A stretch of 64,000 bases of DNA from the NCBI GenBank assembly GCA_947495915.1, contig CANMAW010000002.1, forward strand, positions 558,001-622,000. The letters run 5' to 3'. Both the position numbers and the translations under genes were made by a program. Position 1 is the first letter of the stretch. Each line of letters starts with the position of its first letter. Below, one piece after another: positions 52,406-63,237 of this stretch. The DNA is from Maribacter algarum (ex Lu et al. 2025) (nom. illeg.). Lineage in GTDB: Bacteria; Bacteroidota; Bacteroidia; Flavobacteriales; Flavobacteriaceae. The notes under the pieces are model-generated. The model saw only the letters and a list, made by a program, of their open reading frames with translations, searched no databases and was not told the DNA's origin.

Positions 52406-55400
52406 TTATCTATTTACGTATAAGTAACCTGATTTAGTACTAGAAATTCCTTCTTTATCATAAGTGATGATATAAAAATATACACCTGTTGGAAGCTCTT
52501 CTTCTGTCTTAACAGTTGCTCTACCATTTGAAACACCGCGGAAAGCATTTGTACTGTTGTATCCGTTCATTTCAAAAACGAGAACACCCCATCTATTATA
52601 TATTTGAACAGTATTGTTCGGGTATAATTCAATATTATTGATCTGGAAAATTCCATCATTAAGCCCAGGTGCTACCAAGTCACTTTCGATCTCAATATCA
52701 CATTGAGCACCCGCTGGCGGAATACCACCAAAAGAACTACAAGGATCGTATGGATCTGTACCATCAGTAACTTCTTGTCCATTTGTTATTTGATCTCCGT
52801 CACAGTCTGCTGCACTCCAAATAACATTTGAAGCGTCAAAACCGGTATAACCTGATTCTTGGTTAGGATCACATGGATTTAAAGGATCTGTACCGTTATT
52901 AATTTCTGTTCCATTATCAATACCATCACCATCACAGTCAGCAATTAGGTAATCACCTGATTGTGCTAGCGTGATACTTGTAGTGTTGTAATCACAAGAA
53001 TCTTCAGGATTAGTTCCGTCAATTTCTTCTTGCTCATTAGTAACACCGTCTCCATCACAGTCGGCAGTAAGCCAATCACCTGTTTGAGGTTCTGTAATGC
53101 TAGCCACCAAGAAATCACACGGATCGTTCGAATCAGTACCATCTAAATCTTCTTGACTATCAAGTACCCCATCACCGTCACTATCAACTTCCAATCCTTG
53201 ACGGTAATCTACATCACCACCTGGTAATTGATTGTCGGGTAAAAGTGTTGGGTCATCAATTTCATCATTTACATCGTATGGGTCATTAAGGTTCGCACCT
53301 TCATAACCATCATCCAATCCGTCGGCATCGGTGTCAACTCCGGTAAAAGTTCCTGTTTCTGCTTCCGTATTATCATCAATAGTATCGTCATCTGAATCTA
53401 AATCAAGGTAATCAGGAACTAAATCGCCATCGGTGTCTTCTGGAATAAATCCGCTGGTATAAGCCGTATCTAAACCGTTTGTTGCTGAGGTTCCGTTGGG
53501 AGCAATGTAGCCTACTGTAGGTTGCGCTTCAATATTATCAGGAATTCCGTCATCGTCAGCATCAATGTCAAGATAATCAACTCCATCACCAACATTATTG
53601 TCTGAATTCGGTGGAGATAGTGGGTTTGCTGCAACCGTGTCATCAAGCCCGTCACCGTTTGCATCTGTAAATCCGTTAATTTCACCATCTGCATCGTCGT
53701 CACCACCACCATTTTCTGTAGCATCGGTAATACCGTCATTGTCAGAATCAATATCTAGGTAATTTGGTGTACCATCGTTGTCAAAATCGTCTTGAGGTAA
53801 AGGTGTGCCAGTACCATCAAGAACTGCTGGGGTAGTGGTATCATCTGTATCTACATTATCAGTAAATCCGTCACCATCAGCATCGGTAAAACTATCAATT
53901 CTACCATTACCATCAGTATCAGTGCCACCAGCTTCAGTAACATCGGTAAGTCCGTCGTTATCAGAATCTAAATCAATTCTATCATCAACATTATCATTGT
54001 CAGAATCTGGATTAGGTAGTGGCGTGCCCAGAGTCGCTGGACCCACTGGGTCAACACTGTCAGCCAAGCCATCGTTATCAGTATCAGTAAAACCATCAAT
54101 AATGCCATCGCCATCCAAATCTGTACCTCCAGCCTCAATAACATCAGGTAAACCATCATTATCAGAGTCAAGATCTAGAACATCATTATTTCCGTCATTA
54201 TCAGAATCTGGGTTTGCTAACGGGGTGCCTGTACTTACCTCGTTGCTAGGGTCACCGTTATCTACATTGTCATAAGGATCGTGTAAACCATCATTGTCAA
54301 CATCAGTAAAGCCATCAACAACACCATCACCATCAGCATCATCGCCTCCAGCTTCAATAATATCTGGAATACCATCATTATCACTATCTAAATCAAGTGC
54401 ATTTGGAATGCCATCACCATCAAAGTCACAAGCGCCTGTTGCACCATTAATATTGGTAATGCCAACATTATCGATTGCAAAGTATTCAGAATCGGCACAT
54501 ACAGCAGGGTTTGAAGCCAAAATAAATTCCATTTGAATGCTGATATAATCGTAATCAGAAAGTACGTCTATTAAATCTTGCTCAGTACCTGACCAGCTTG
54601 CATCGTCTAAAGAAATTACAAATGTATTCCATAATCCATTTTCCCATTTATATAATTGTTCAGAAGTGATTGGAAAAGTTGCTTGTACAAAGTTACCAGC
54701 GGTATCATATAAGAATACATTACCCATTGGGTTTGCTACCCATCCTGGATTGCCTGTAACGCCCAATTTGTAATCGTATGCATCGTATTGCACAGCGCCA
54801 CCTAGTAGGTTACTTAAATCAATTCCTCCTCTATTTGGACTTCTTAGAAAGTTGTCACCTGGGTTTGGATCGGCATCAACGATATAATTCGTTCCGGTGG
54901 GGCTCATTCCCGCTACAACGGTGTTTGAAGGGCCGTTAATATCTATCGGACATCCCGCACCAGCTGTTTGTGCATCTGTGGAATGTGAAGAGGGATTTGT
55001 TTGGATTTGTGCATTGTCATTATCATTTATAGTATACCAACCTTCTGAAGATAGGTTAAATGTTGCCATTTCAGCACATAAACCTTCTTCGCTATCAGGT
55101 ATGCCGTCATTGTCGTCATCTAAATCAACGTAATCAGGAATACCATCGTTGTCAAAGTCATTATCTTCTGCATCTCTATAATCTACATCACCAGTTGTTA
55201 AAACATCGACATCTGTATCAGGAAAATTGTCATATTGCGTATTATCAAATGATCCATTTACATCAGAGTAATCGTCAACGTTCTCACTATTGCTGTCTAA
55301 TCCGTTCGTTCCAACAGTTCCACTTAAAGTTAATCCAGCTTCTGTAGTATCATCAGCACCTTCGTTATCAGCATCTAAATCAATATAATCAGGAGTATCA

Positions 55401-57106
55401 GCCCCATCGGTGTTCGTTGGTAATATACCCAATGGATAAGCAGAATCAAGACCGTCATTCGCAGGACCTGCATCATTGTTTGGTGGAATGTATCCTGAAG
55501 TAGTTTGTGCTTCAATGTTATCGGGAATACCATCGTTATCAGCATCTAAATCAAGATAATCAGGAATACCGTCGGAATCTGTACTTGTTGGAACGTTGGC
55601 TTCTGTAGCATCTGCCATACCGTTACCATCAGTATCGGTTGTTCCATTAGAAGTAAATCGACCATTTTGATTGGTGTCAAAAGCACCTAAACCTGCTTCT
55701 ACAGTGTCATAAATTCCATCATTGTCAGAATCTAGATCTAAATAATCTGGTACGGTATCGCCATCGGTATCTAAAGGTTCAAAACTATCGATAACTCCAT
55801 TACTATTGGTGTCAGTTCCTCCGCCTGAAGCATCCATGGCATCAGGAATTCCATCTGAATCGGTATCAGCTGTAAAATCTACAGAAGAAATATCTACTCC
55901 ATACTCGTCTGAATCACTTATTCCATCGTCATCACTGTCAACATCTAAGCTATTTTGTAAGGGATCAAAATCTGCATTCGGACTAAGATCTTCTAATATG
56001 TCTATAAGACCATCATTGTCATCATCTAAATCACATCCGTCAGGAAAAGCATCTCCATCTTGATTTGCATTATCATCAAACCCATCGCATACATCATTTG
56101 TATTAGAAACACCATCACCGTCATCATCTGCAGGATCGAAGCCAGTAGCTGTTACCAGCGCACCTAAAGCACCGTATATATCAGCTCCGGTTGTGGTGTT
56201 TTGAGGAAAGGTTGATGGATCAAGTAAATTGTCACTATCAACGACATCATCTCCGAAAAATGACAATCCATAAAATGTTTGGCCTGCAGTAATACCCAAA
56301 TCAGTAAAAGTAATTAAGGTTAGCCCAATACGTTCATTTGCTCCTCCAACACGAGTTGGTAAGTTGTTACTATTAGAGTCTTCAATAAAAGAGTTCGCTC
56401 TCGCTGGATTAAAGCCGTTATCAGCAGGAATTCCATATGAAGTGTTCGCTACGATCGTTACCAAATTACCGTATGATAATGGATTGCCTGAGCCATCAAC
56501 CGATAAAATTGCTGCAGCTTTATAGGTGTTGTTTCCACTTTTTTCTGAAGCTAAAAATCCATTTAAATCAAGATCAGAAGCACTGCTTATGGTTAACGCA
56601 GGATATACTACATCAATTCTTTCAATATTAGATGGGCCTTCGTCGCTAGCATTAGTTCCAGTATTTTTAAATACGTCTAAAGCCCCTCGGTTAATTACCG
56701 GAAGCTTTAGAATCGATTCTAAATCAATATTTCCAGGAGTTCCTGGCAAACTTGCAGCAAAATCAAATAAAGAAGCACCAGTACGTTCATAAAAGATACT
56801 GGCTTTATCACCAGTAACATTTGTTCCATTTACATTAGGTGTAATATCAACACGTTGAAAAACATAAGATTGACTAGGGAATGGGATGGTATAAACATCG
56901 GCACCTATGGTAACTGTAGATATTTCGATATTGTTACCTAACCCATAATTGTAAGTATCTGAACCATCAATGTAAGTATCTTGATCTGGTGCAGGCGAAC
57001 TCGTTAGTGTCCAACTATCAACCGGTTGTTGTGCTGATATGGTTTGAAACCCAAACAATATCACAATGGTTAGGGCTAGATTATTAAATGGTACTAATTT
57101 TTTCAT
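52406..57106 (-). CDS. Giant T9SS type B adhesin with calcium-binding thrombospondin-type-3 repeats and a laminin-B-like insert
   Basis: A 1566-residue secreted protein: signal peptide [27 protein letters not shown], then a unique N-terminal domain (about 30-320). Next come long arrays of thrombospondin-type-3-like, acidic calcium-binding repeats of the form [12 protein letters not shown] (about 330-670 and 890-1460). Between them, residues about 680-890 form a different domain ([22 protein letters not shown]-like folds, [17 protein letters not shown]) resembling laminin B. The end is the gliding-motility-associated domain ([29 protein letters not shown]), ending SGYLYVNR. Expected to be exported by the type IX system and bound by the PorP/SprF and OmpA neighbours. 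Confidence 0.88.
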   Translation of the reverse strand: MKKLVPFNNLALTIVILFGFQTISAQQPVDSWTLTSSPAPDQDTYIDGSDTYNYGLGNNIEISTVTIGADVYTIPFPSQSYVFQRVDITPNVNGTNVTGDKASIFYERTGASLFDFAASLPGTPGNIDLESILKLPVINRGALDVFKNTGTNASDEGPSNIERIDVVYPALTISSASDLDLNGFLASEKSGNNTYKAAAILSVDGSGNPLSYGNLVTIVANTSYGIPADNGFNPARANSFIEDSNSNNLPTRVGGANERIGLTLITFTDLGITAGQTFYGLSFFGDDVVDSDNLLDPSTFPQNTTTGADIYGALGALVTATGFDPADDDGDGVSNTNDVCDGFDDNANQDGDAFPDGCDLDDDNDGLIDILEDLSPNADFDPLQNSLDVDSDDDGISDSDEYGVDISSVDFTADTDSDGIPDAMDASGGGTDTNSNGVIDSFEPLDTDGDTVPDYLDLDSDNDGIYDTVEAGLGAFDTNQNGRFTSNGTTDTDGNGMADATEANVPTSTDSDGIPDYLDLDADNDGIPDNIEAQTTSGYIPPNNDAGPANDGLDSAYPLGILPTNTDGADTPDYIDLDADNEGADDTTEAGLTLSGTVGTNGLDSNSENVDDYSDVNGSFDNTQYDNFPDTDVDVLTTGDVDYRDAEDNDFDNDGIPDYVDLDDDNDGIPDSEEGLCAEMATFNLSSEGWYTINDNDNAQIQTNPSSHSTDAQTAGAGCPIDINGPSNTVVAGMSPTGTNYIVDADPNPGDNFLRSPNRGGIDLSNLLGGAVQYDAYDYKLGVTGNPGWVANPMGNVFLYDTAGNFVQATFPITSEQLYKWENGLWNTFVISLDDASWSGTEQDLIDVLSDYDYISIQMEFILASNPAVCADSEYFAIDNVGITNINGATGACDFDGDGIPNALDLDSDNDGIPDIIEAGGDDADGDGVVDGFTDVDNDGLHDPYDNVDNGDPSNEVSTGTPLANPDSDNDGNNDVLDLDSDNDGLPDVIEAGGTDLDGDGIIDGFTDTDNDGLADSVDPVGPATLGTPLPNPDSDNDNVDDRIDLDSDNDGLTDVTEAGGTDTDGNGRIDSFTDADGDGFTDNVDTDDTTTPAVLDGTGTPLPQDDFDNDGTPNYLDIDSDNDGITDATENGGGDDDADGEINGFTDANGDGLDDTVAANPLSPPNSDNNVGDGVDYLDIDADDDGIPDNIEAQPTVGYIAPNGTSATNGLDTAYTSGFIPEDTDGDLVPDYLDLDSDDDTIDDNTEAETGTFTGVDTDADGLDDGYEGANLNDPYDVNDEIDDPTLLPDNQLPGGDVDYRQGLEVDSDGDGVLDSQEDLDGTDSNDPCDFLVASITEPQTGDWLTADCDGDGVTNEQEEIDGTNPEDSCDYNTTSITLAQSGDYLIADCDGDGIDNGTEINNGTDPLNPCDPNQESGYTGFDASNVIWSAADCDGDQITNGQEVTDGTDPYDPCSSFGGIPPAGAQCDIEIESDLVAPGLNDGIFQINNIELYPNNTVQIYNRWGVLVFEMNGYNSTNAFRGVSNGRATVKTEEELPTGVYFYIITYDKEGISSTKSGYLYVNR

Positions 57107-57517
57107 AACGTATTGGTTTGAAAATGAAATACTTTCGATTTTTATGCGAGTAAGTTTTTAGGCGATATGATTTAAATTGTGATTTAATCAAGAATTCACT
57201 TTAATCATCACTACTATAAGATTTTGTTTCAGTAGCTACATTGTATTTGTCATCTATACAATTGGGGTTTTAAGAGTTAGACACAGAATTATTGCTAAAG
57301 TCACTTATTATGATAAGTAGTACCATATCAAATGGAAATCTACAATTCATGTGCAAAGAACTCAAAAATGAAAGCTGTAGATAAAAAATTGTTGTCAGTC
57401 GCTTAAAAGGTGTAGGTGAATAGCGATTTTTTGAAGGTATACCAAATTTAAATTCGTGTATTTCATCGATAACACCCTATATTTATTGTGTGTATAAGGA
57501 ACTTATTATGGTTAGAA
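57107..57517. other. Gene-free region upstream of the adhesin
   Basis: A 411-bp AT-rich spacer. The minus-strand TAAATTTG at 57450-57443 is a -7 match but lies about 340 bp from the adhesin ATG, with no matching -33. I see no hairpin, RNA gene or reading frame of note. The transcript leader of the adhesin operon may be long. Confidence 0.4.
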
Positions 57518-58939
57518 CTACATCATCTTTAAGCCTAAAGCTTCGCCTTTTTTTATCATAAAACGTTTGGCAGCTTCATATTCATTCGGAATATTACCAT
57601 CTAAGATAGCGTTTTTGATCGCGTCTTTGATAATACCAATTTCTTTGGAAGGTTTAAGGTTAAAAGTCTGCATAATTTCTTCACCAGAAACCGGAGGTTG
57701 AAAATTACGAATGTGATCACGTTCTTCAACTTCCTTAATTTTCTGCCGAACTAATTTGAAGTTATTCTTATATTTCTTTTGTTTTTTAACGTTTTTGGTG
57801 GTGATATCTGCCTCACATAAAGTCATTAGGTCATCAATGCTATCACCTGCGTCAAATACCAATCTTCGTACCGCTGAATCGGTTGCATAATCTTCAGCAA
57901 TTACAATTGGCCGTGAACTCATTAATACCAACTTTTGAACGAATTTCATTTTTTCATTTAGTGGCATTCGCAGCCGTTTGAAAATTTTAAACACCATTTT
58001 TGAACCAACAAACTCATGGCCGTGAAAGGTCCAGCCTAATTTTTTATCAAACTTTTTTGTGGGTGCTTTTCCGATATCATGAAGCAATGCCGCCCATCGT
58101 AACCATAAATTATTTGTGGTTTCTGAGATGTTGTCAACTACTTCTAAGGTGTGCCAAAAATTATCTTTATGGCGTTGCCCTTCAATTTCTTCTATGCCCT
58201 GAAGTGCCACAAGTTCTGGCAATATATAACCAAGTAATTCTGTTTTGTGTAATAGCGAAAACCCAATTGAAGGTGTTGAGCTTGCCATGATCTTATGCAA
58301 TTCATCAACGATACGTTCTTTCGAAATTATCTCAATACGTTTATTATGTTCAGTAATAGCCTGTAAAGAGGGTAGTGCAATTTGAAAATTTAATTGTGTA
58401 GCAAAGCGTATGGCTCGCATCATACGTAAAGGGTCGTCTGAATAGGTAATTGCAGGTTCTAAAGGGGTGCGTATGATTTTGCTTTTCAAATCTGAAATGC
58501 CGTTGAAAGGATCAATCAGCATACCATAATTGGCTTTGTTTAAGGAAAGTGCTAAGGCATTTATGGTGAAATCTCTTCTATTTTGATCGTCTTCTAAGGT
58601 GCCGTCTTCCACTACAGGTTTTCTGCTATCTCTGTGATAACTTTCTTTACGTGCACCAACAAATTCTAATTCAATACCTTCATGTTTAATCATGGCGGTT
58701 CCGAAATTTTTAAAAACAGATACCTTTACTTTACCTGGTAATAATGTAGCTACTTTATTGGCTAAGGCAATTCCACTTCCTACCGCAACTATATCAATGT
58801 CTTTTGGAGTTCCGCGTTCCAGGAAATAATCACGAACAAATCCACCAATAACGTAGCACTCTAATTGTAATAATTCGGCGGCCTCAGTTATTGTTTTAAA
58901 TATCGGATTTTGTATAGCTTCTTGAAAGTTTTTCTGCAT
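57518..58939 (-). CDS. cca: CCA-adding tRNA nucleotidyltransferase with HD domain
   Basis: The enzyme that adds or repairs the 3' CCA of tRNA, of 473 residues. The head shows CYVIGGFVRDYFLERGTPKDIDIVAVG (GGFVRD and DIDIV: nucleotidyltransferase motif), followed by RRDFTINALAL and LRMMRAIRFATQL. A C-terminal HD domain has ALLHDIGKAPTKKFD and TFHGHEFVG. This combined form is standard in Bacteroidota. Its start overlaps the stop of tsaC by one base (TAATG), so the two are translationally coupled. Confidence 0.93.
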   Translation of the reverse strand: MQKNFQEAIQNPIFKTITEAAELLQLECYVIGGFVRDYFLERGTPKDIDIVAVGSGIALANKVATLLPGKVKVSVFKNFGTAMIKHEGIELEFVGARKESYHRDSRKPVVEDGTLEDDQNRRDFTINALALSLNKANYGMLIDPFNGISDLKSKIIRTPLEPAITYSDDPLRMMRAIRFATQLNFQIALPSLQAITEHNKRIEIISKERIVDELHKIMASSTPSIGFSLLHKTELLGYILPELVALQGIEEIEGQRHKDNFWHTLEVVDNISETTNNLWLRWAALLHDIGKAPTKKFDKKLGWTFHGHEFVGSKMVFKIFKRLRMPLNEKMKFVQKLVLMSSRPIVIAEDYATDSAVRRLVFDAGDSIDDLMTLCEADITTKNVKKQKKYKNNFKLVRQKIKEVEERDHIRNFQPPVSGEEIMQTFNLKPSKEIGIIKDAIKNAILDGNIPNEYEAAKRFMIKKGEALGLKMM

Positions 58940-59499
58940 TATTCACGTATCACTTTAACAGTACCATCGTTACTTAGCTTAATAATGGTTGAAGAAACGC
59001 TATTGACGGTGTCTTTATTTAAATTTACAACATAGTCAACCCCTTTTATAATTGCCTGTGAAATTTCAGAAAACCGACTAGGTGTAGGTTCACCTGAAAT
59101 ATTAGCTGAAGTTGAAACAATAGGTTTTTTGTATTTGTTGATTAAGTATTGACAGAATTTATCTGAAGCAACTCGAATTGCAAGGGTGTTATCATCACTT
59201 ATTAAGTTTTTTGCAACACCTCTCGGTTCATCATATACTATGGTAATTGGTTTCGGTGATACATCGATTAAGTCATAAGCGACATCAGGAACTTTGGTTA
59301 CATATTTTTCGAGCATAAAATCATTGGCAACTAAACAGATCATGCTTTTAGTTGCTTCTCGTTGTTTTAGATCGTAAATTTTTTGAACTGCAATTTCATT
59401 CGTTGCATCACAGCCAATACCCCATACAGTATCTGTAGGGTATAAAATAAGGCCGCCACTAGCTAAAACTTCAATAGCATTATTAATTTCTTCGGTCAT
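58939..59499 (-). CDS. tsaC: L-threonylcarbamoyladenylate synthase (Sua5/YciO/YrdC)
   Basis: The enzyme that makes threonylcarbamoyl-AMP for the t6A modification of tRNA. Conserved motifs are GGLILYPTDTVWGIGCDATN (about 15-34), IVYDEPRGVAK, AIRVASDKFC, and PIVSTSANISGEPTPSRF. 186 residues is the YrdC-like short form without the Sua5 C-terminal domain. It overlaps cca by one base; both act on tRNA. The minus-strand TATTTTTG at 59536-59529 is a -7 match upstream of the ATG. Confidence 0.92.
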   Translation of the reverse strand: MTEEINNAIEVLASGGLILYPTDTVWGIGCDATNEIAVQKIYDLKQREATKSMICLVANDFMLEKYVTKVPDVAYDLIDVSPKPITIVYDEPRGVAKNLISDDNTLAIRVASDKFCQYLINKYKKPIVSTSANISGEPTPSRFSEISQAIIKGVDYVVNLNKDTVNSVSSTIIKLSNDGTVKVIRE

Positions 59500-59563
59500 T
59501 ATTTTTGCTCTTTAAAAAATGCTTTGTGCAAAAATAGTGTAACAATTGAGAAAATAGGAATTT

Positions 59564-60499
59564 CTATGCTTCAATAACTTGCGATTGCTTTAAAGACTTA
59601 CCCAAGGGCAGACCAATTAATATACGTAGAAAAAGTTTGAAATATTTAGGCTTTATAATAGAAGTAAGACCATATCGAATAATAAAGACTAATCGCAATA
59701 ATTGATAATGAATATAACCTCTGTTTTTTCGAATCACATAGAACATTGAAGTTTTTAATTCGATTTTAATGGCTATGGGCATTTTGGTTTTATTTATACT
59801 TTGCCCCTGATAATGAGTGTAAGTTGCTGAAGGTAAAAAATATGTTTTTCTGCATTTTTTCTTTAAGCGGTAGCAAATATCACTTTCTTCATAATAAAGA
59901 AAAATATTGGTATCAAAACCTCCTACAGCATCAAAATCTTGAGCTTTAAAAAACATAAAACTGCCATTAACATAGTCAATAGCTATGGGAGTTTTGTATT
60001 CTTTTTGCCTGTTGGGTTTATTCCATAGCGTTTCAACAAACCTTTTTCCGAATATTTCTCTACTAAAGTTGCTAAAATGATCAAAGCTTATTTGCTTGTT
60101 ACCGTATTCATCTTCTATTTGAGGTCCGCAAGCTGCGGCGTCTGGTGTCGCTTCCATAAAATCAAAGCAATGTTTGATAGGGTCGTTGATCATTAAAGTA
60201 TCATTATTCAAAAACAAATAGTATTTTGAATTTGCAAATTGTACTCCATGCATGTTACCGCCACCAAAACCGGTATTAAATCGACTGCGATAAAGAGCTA
60301 CGCTATCTTGGTCAAGTAAGCTTATTGCACTTTTTAATAAATTATAGTCTTTCAATTCTGAGGCATTATCAACTACGATAATTTTATAAGAAAGTTTTTT
60401 TGAGGTATGAGCTAGAACACTTTCTATACACTTTGTAGTAAACTCAGAAGAGTTATAGTTTATAATTATTATGGCTACTTGATATTGCTGTTTTTGCAT
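59564..60499 (-). CDS. Glycosyltransferase family 2 (rhamnosyltransferase-like)
   Basis: A 311-residue GT-A enzyme. The nucleotide-sugar-binding start IIIINYNSSEFTTKCIESVL, the DxD-like YLFLNNDTLMIND, the acceptor region NGSFMFFKAQDFDAVGGFD and the metal-ion-linked FLYYEESDICYRLKKK match the WcaA/RfbN-type GT2 enzymes that elongate surface polysaccharides. A hydrophobic C-terminal segment may anchor it to the membrane. It is next to the fused glycosyltransferase gene (60547) and probably belongs to the same glycan cluster. Confidence 0.9.
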   Translation of the reverse strand: MQKQQYQVAIIIINYNSSEFTTKCIESVLAHTSKKLSYKIIVVDNASELKDYNLLKSAISLLDQDSVALYRSRFNTGFGGGNMHGVQFANSKYYLFLNNDTLMINDPIKHCFDFMEATPDAAACGPQIEDEYGNKQISFDHFSNFSREIFGKRFVETLWNKPNRQKEYKTPIAIDYVNGSFMFFKAQDFDAVGGFDTNIFLYYEESDICYRLKKKCRKTYFLPSATYTHYQGQSINKTKMPIAIKIELKTSMFYVIRKNRGYIHYQLLRLVFIIRYGLTSIIKPKYFKLFLRILIGLPLGKSLKQSQVIEA

Positions 60500-60546
60500 C
60501 TATGTAATCTAAATATTAAGCTGCACTTCATACATGAAACGGTATT

Positions 60547-62436
60547 TTAAGATGTTTTGCTTTGAATTTTCTTTAACTCATCGAATCTACTTTTTACACC
60601 TAAAGCATTCAAGTAAGAAATTATTAATCCTTTTTTGCCATCTAAAAAACCTAATCGCAATATAAAATGGTTTAAGAACTTATAGGTAGGTCTTAGAATA
60701 GAGGCAACTAATGAAAATTTCTTGCCTTTTTCAGCTTCTTCAATTGCCTTCATTTGCCCATATTTAACCATTTTACCTTTGTAATCATCAAAACTTTTAT
60801 AAGAATAATGAAGTAATTTATTTTTTAAAGCACCTGAACCGCCATTGACAACTAAGGTTTCATGAACGATTCTTTCGGGAGAAAACTGAACTTTACTTTT
60901 TTGAAAAAGACGGTAATTTTTATCCGTTTGCCATCCGCTGAACCTTAAGATTTGATCTTTGAACATGAATCTTCGATAAAAATAATAAGCAGCAAATTTT
61001 GAATTACCCTCCGAAATAACCGCTTTTATTTCTTGCTCTAAAGATGGCGTAATTCGCTCATCAGCATCCATAAATAGAACCCAGTCATTGCTAGCCTGTT
61101 CAAGGGCAAATGCCTTTTGATCTGTAAAGTTTTTAAATGCCCTTTGTATTAATTTAACGTTTGGGTGTTTTTTTATGACCTCTACGGTTCCATCTGTACT
61201 AAAAGAGTCAACAATGATAAGTTCATCTGCAAATGAAAGGTTTTGAATAACAGCCTCGATATGTTCTATTTCATTATAGGTTATCATTAAGGCAGTTAAC
61301 TTAACTTTGGATTCGCTCGACTTTATTTGTAAAGAATTATAAACTTCAAAAAGTGCGTTGGCAACGTTTTGGTCATTAAATTTTTGAACAAAATGATGCC
61401 CTTCGTTTGCAATCTTTGAACGTAATTCTGAATCGTTAAATAGAAGACTTATTTTGTTTGATAAATCAATATGGTCAATTGGGTTAATGTATAATGACGA
61501 AGGCCCGCCAGATTCTGGAAAACAATTTCCTCTTGATGTGATTACTGGGGTTTTACTGAAAAGGGCTTCAATAATCGGAATGCCGAAGCCTTCACATATT
61601 GAGGGATAGCAAAAAACGGTCGCTAGCTTGTAGATGATAGCTAAATCTTCAACCGGTACATTTTTTAGAAAAATGACCTGTTGCTCCATTTGATTCTCAA
61701 CAATGTAGTTTCTGATTTTTTTGGCGTATTTTTTTTCTCCTCCAATTAGTACAAGTTGGTGTCCCGATTCTTTAACCGCTTTTACTATTGTTAATGCATT
61801 TTTTCGCTCTTGTAAAGTTCCTACATTAAGTACATAATCTTGTGGAAGCCTATATTTTTTAACAACTTGTGCGGTTTGTTCTATTGAATACTCCTTTTTA
61901 TAAGCGTCACTACAACCTTGATAAACGACTTCAATTTTTTGTTCATCAGCCTTTAGGTATTTAATGAGATCTTTTTTGGTTTGCTCGCTTATTGCAATAA
62001 TTTTATCAGCATTGTTAACCGCATGCTGAAACTTCATTTTGTATATGATGCGATCAAAAAAAGAATAATACTGCGGATGACTTAGAAATATAAGATCATG
62101 AATAGTTACTACAGAACGAATATTATTAGATCTTAAATACGCCGGGGTTTCCCCTGATAGGCCGTGAAATATATCTATACCATCATTTTTAATTTGTTTC
62201 GTAACAAACCCTAATCGCCAAATTGATGAAAACTTCTTCCAGAACCAATTGTTCGGGTATGCTACAGAAGCTCTTGGGGGTATTTTATCATTGTGCTGTT
62301 TTGATGGTTTTGTGTTGTAGAGTATAAAATCGTCAATATTGGTGTACTTGTGTAAAATACGAACAACATCACGGCTATAATTTCCTAATCCTGTAGCGTT
62401 ATGGAAATATCTTTTCGCATCGAAACCGATTCTCAT
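60547..62436 (-). CDS. Fused bifunctional glycosyltransferase (GT4 + GT2)
   Basis: A 629-residue protein with two enzyme domains. The first (about 1-370) is GT4/GT-B: MRIGFDAKRYFHNATGLGNYS, VLNVGTLQERKNALTIVKAV, and the donor site PSICEGFGIPIIEALFSKTPVI with its E-x7-E pair. The second (about 378-629) is GT2 of the WaaE/KdtX type: KLTALMITYNEIEHIEAVI, ELIIVDSFSTDGTVEVI, and WVLFMDADERI, with the C-terminal RFMFKDQILRFSGWQ. The fusion suggests that the two sugars are added in one pathway. No frameshift is needed to make the frame continuous. Confidence 0.87.
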   Translation of the reverse strand: MRIGFDAKRYFHNATGLGNYSRDVVRILHKYTNIDDFILYNTKPSKQHNDKIPPRASVAYPNNWFWKKFSSIWRLGFVTKQIKNDGIDIFHGLSGETPAYLRSNNIRSVVTIHDLIFLSHPQYYSFFDRIIYKMKFQHAVNNADKIIAISEQTKKDLIKYLKADEQKIEVVYQGCSDAYKKEYSIEQTAQVVKKYRLPQDYVLNVGTLQERKNALTIVKAVKESGHQLVLIGGEKKYAKKIRNYIVENQMEQQVIFLKNVPVEDLAIIYKLATVFCYPSICEGFGIPIIEALFSKTPVITSRGNCFPESGGPSSLYINPIDHIDLSNKISLLFNDSELRSKIANEGHHFVQKFNDQNVANALFEVYNSLQIKSSESKVKLTALMITYNEIEHIEAVIQNLSFADELIIVDSFSTDGTVEVIKKHPNVKLIQRAFKNFTDQKAFALEQASNDWVLFMDADERITPSLEQEIKAVISEGNSKFAAYYFYRRFMFKDQILRFSGWQTDKNYRLFQKSKVQFSPERIVHETLVVNGGSGALKNKLLHYSYKSFDDYKGKMVKYGQMKAIEEAEKGKKFSLVASILRPTYKFLNHFILRLGFLDGKKGLIISYLNALGVKSRFDELKKIQSKTS

Positions 62437-62571
62437 GTGTAGGTTTTCCTTATAAATTCAAAGATAGCCAAAAGTTTTTATCGATATTGTACATGGAGTA
62501 AATGAAAATCGAACTATTTTCACATTAAAATAAAAATACGTGGCTGTGATCATGCCATAATAACCCTTACT

Positions 62572-63237
62572 ATGATAACCAATTTTATACTCGGTATTGC
62601 AATTGTTATTGGAGTTTACGTGATTGTTAAGGCAATTAAATATAAGTCGCTTTATCCGTTTATGCCCAGACGTTATAACTTCGGAAAACGACGAGTAACC
62701 TTTGCTAAGGTTTTAGAATTATTGAATAATACAAAAGCTAAACTAATTATAGAAACTGGTACATCACGACAAGGGTTGCGAGGTGCTAAAGGTGATGGAG
62801 CATCTACGATTGTTTTTGGTAAGTGGGCTAAGGAAAATAAAGCCAAAATGCATTCTGTTGATATAAATGAAACTTCAGTAAATGAAGCTAGAAAAGAAGT
62901 CATGCAGCAAAAGTTGTCAGATGCTGTTGAGGTACATTTGTCAGATTCTCTAGAATTTTTAAAATCTGTAACTGAACCAGTTGACTTTTTGTATTTAGAC
63001 AGTTACGATTACAGTGCTGATGTTGAGGTTCAAAAGAAGAGTCAAGAGCACCATCTTTTAGAATTTAAAGCAATTGAAAATCAGTTACATGATCAATCGA
63101 TTGTTCTTATTGACGATTGTAAATTACCCAATGGTGGAAAGGGAAAAACGGCAATTGCCTACATGAAACAAAATGGCTGGAAAGTCTTATTGAATAAATA
63201 TCAAGTACTACTTGTTAGGCAAGATTTTAAGATCTAA
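62572..63237 (+). CDS. Class I methyltransferase-like protein with an N-terminal membrane helix
   Basis: A 221-residue protein, MITNFILGIAIVIGVYVIVKAIKY being a membrane anchor. The rest resembles the Methyltransf_24/cephalosporin-hydroxylase-like SAM fold: KLIIETGTSRQGLRGAKGDGAST (motif I), KMHSVDINETSVNEARKE, and PVDFLYLDSYDYSADV, then IVLIDDCKLPNGGKG. The SAM-fold match is an inference from these motifs; the substrate is not known. It lies divergent from the fused glycosyltransferase gene and convergent with the heptosyltransferase-like gene, overlapping its 3' end by 30 bp. Likely part of the glycan cluster. Confidence 0.72.
   Translation: MITNFILGIAIVIGVYVIVKAIKYKSLYPFMPRRYNFGKRRVTFAKVLELLNNTKAKLIIETGTSRQGLRGAKGDGASTIVFGKWAKENKAKMHSVDINETSVNEARKEVMQQKLSDAVEVHLSDSLEFLKSVTEPVDFLYLDSYDYSADVEVQKKSQEHHLLEFKAIENQLHDQSIVLIDDCKLPNGGKGKTAIAYMKQNGWKVLLNKYQVLLVRQDFKI

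Noticed and set aside
53500-56700. Dense short repeats resembling a CRISPR array or tandem minisatellite
   Set aside because: The repeats are codon-level, in frame and encode acidic DxDxDG calcium-binding motifs in the adhesin. They vary in length and are not separated by unique spacers of uniform size.
53805-56792. Plus-strand open frames running through the adhesin (for example 53805-54275 and 55806-56063)
   Set aside because: They are antisense shadows of the repetitive acidic coding region, with low-complexity Ser/Pro or His/Leu composition and no own promoter.
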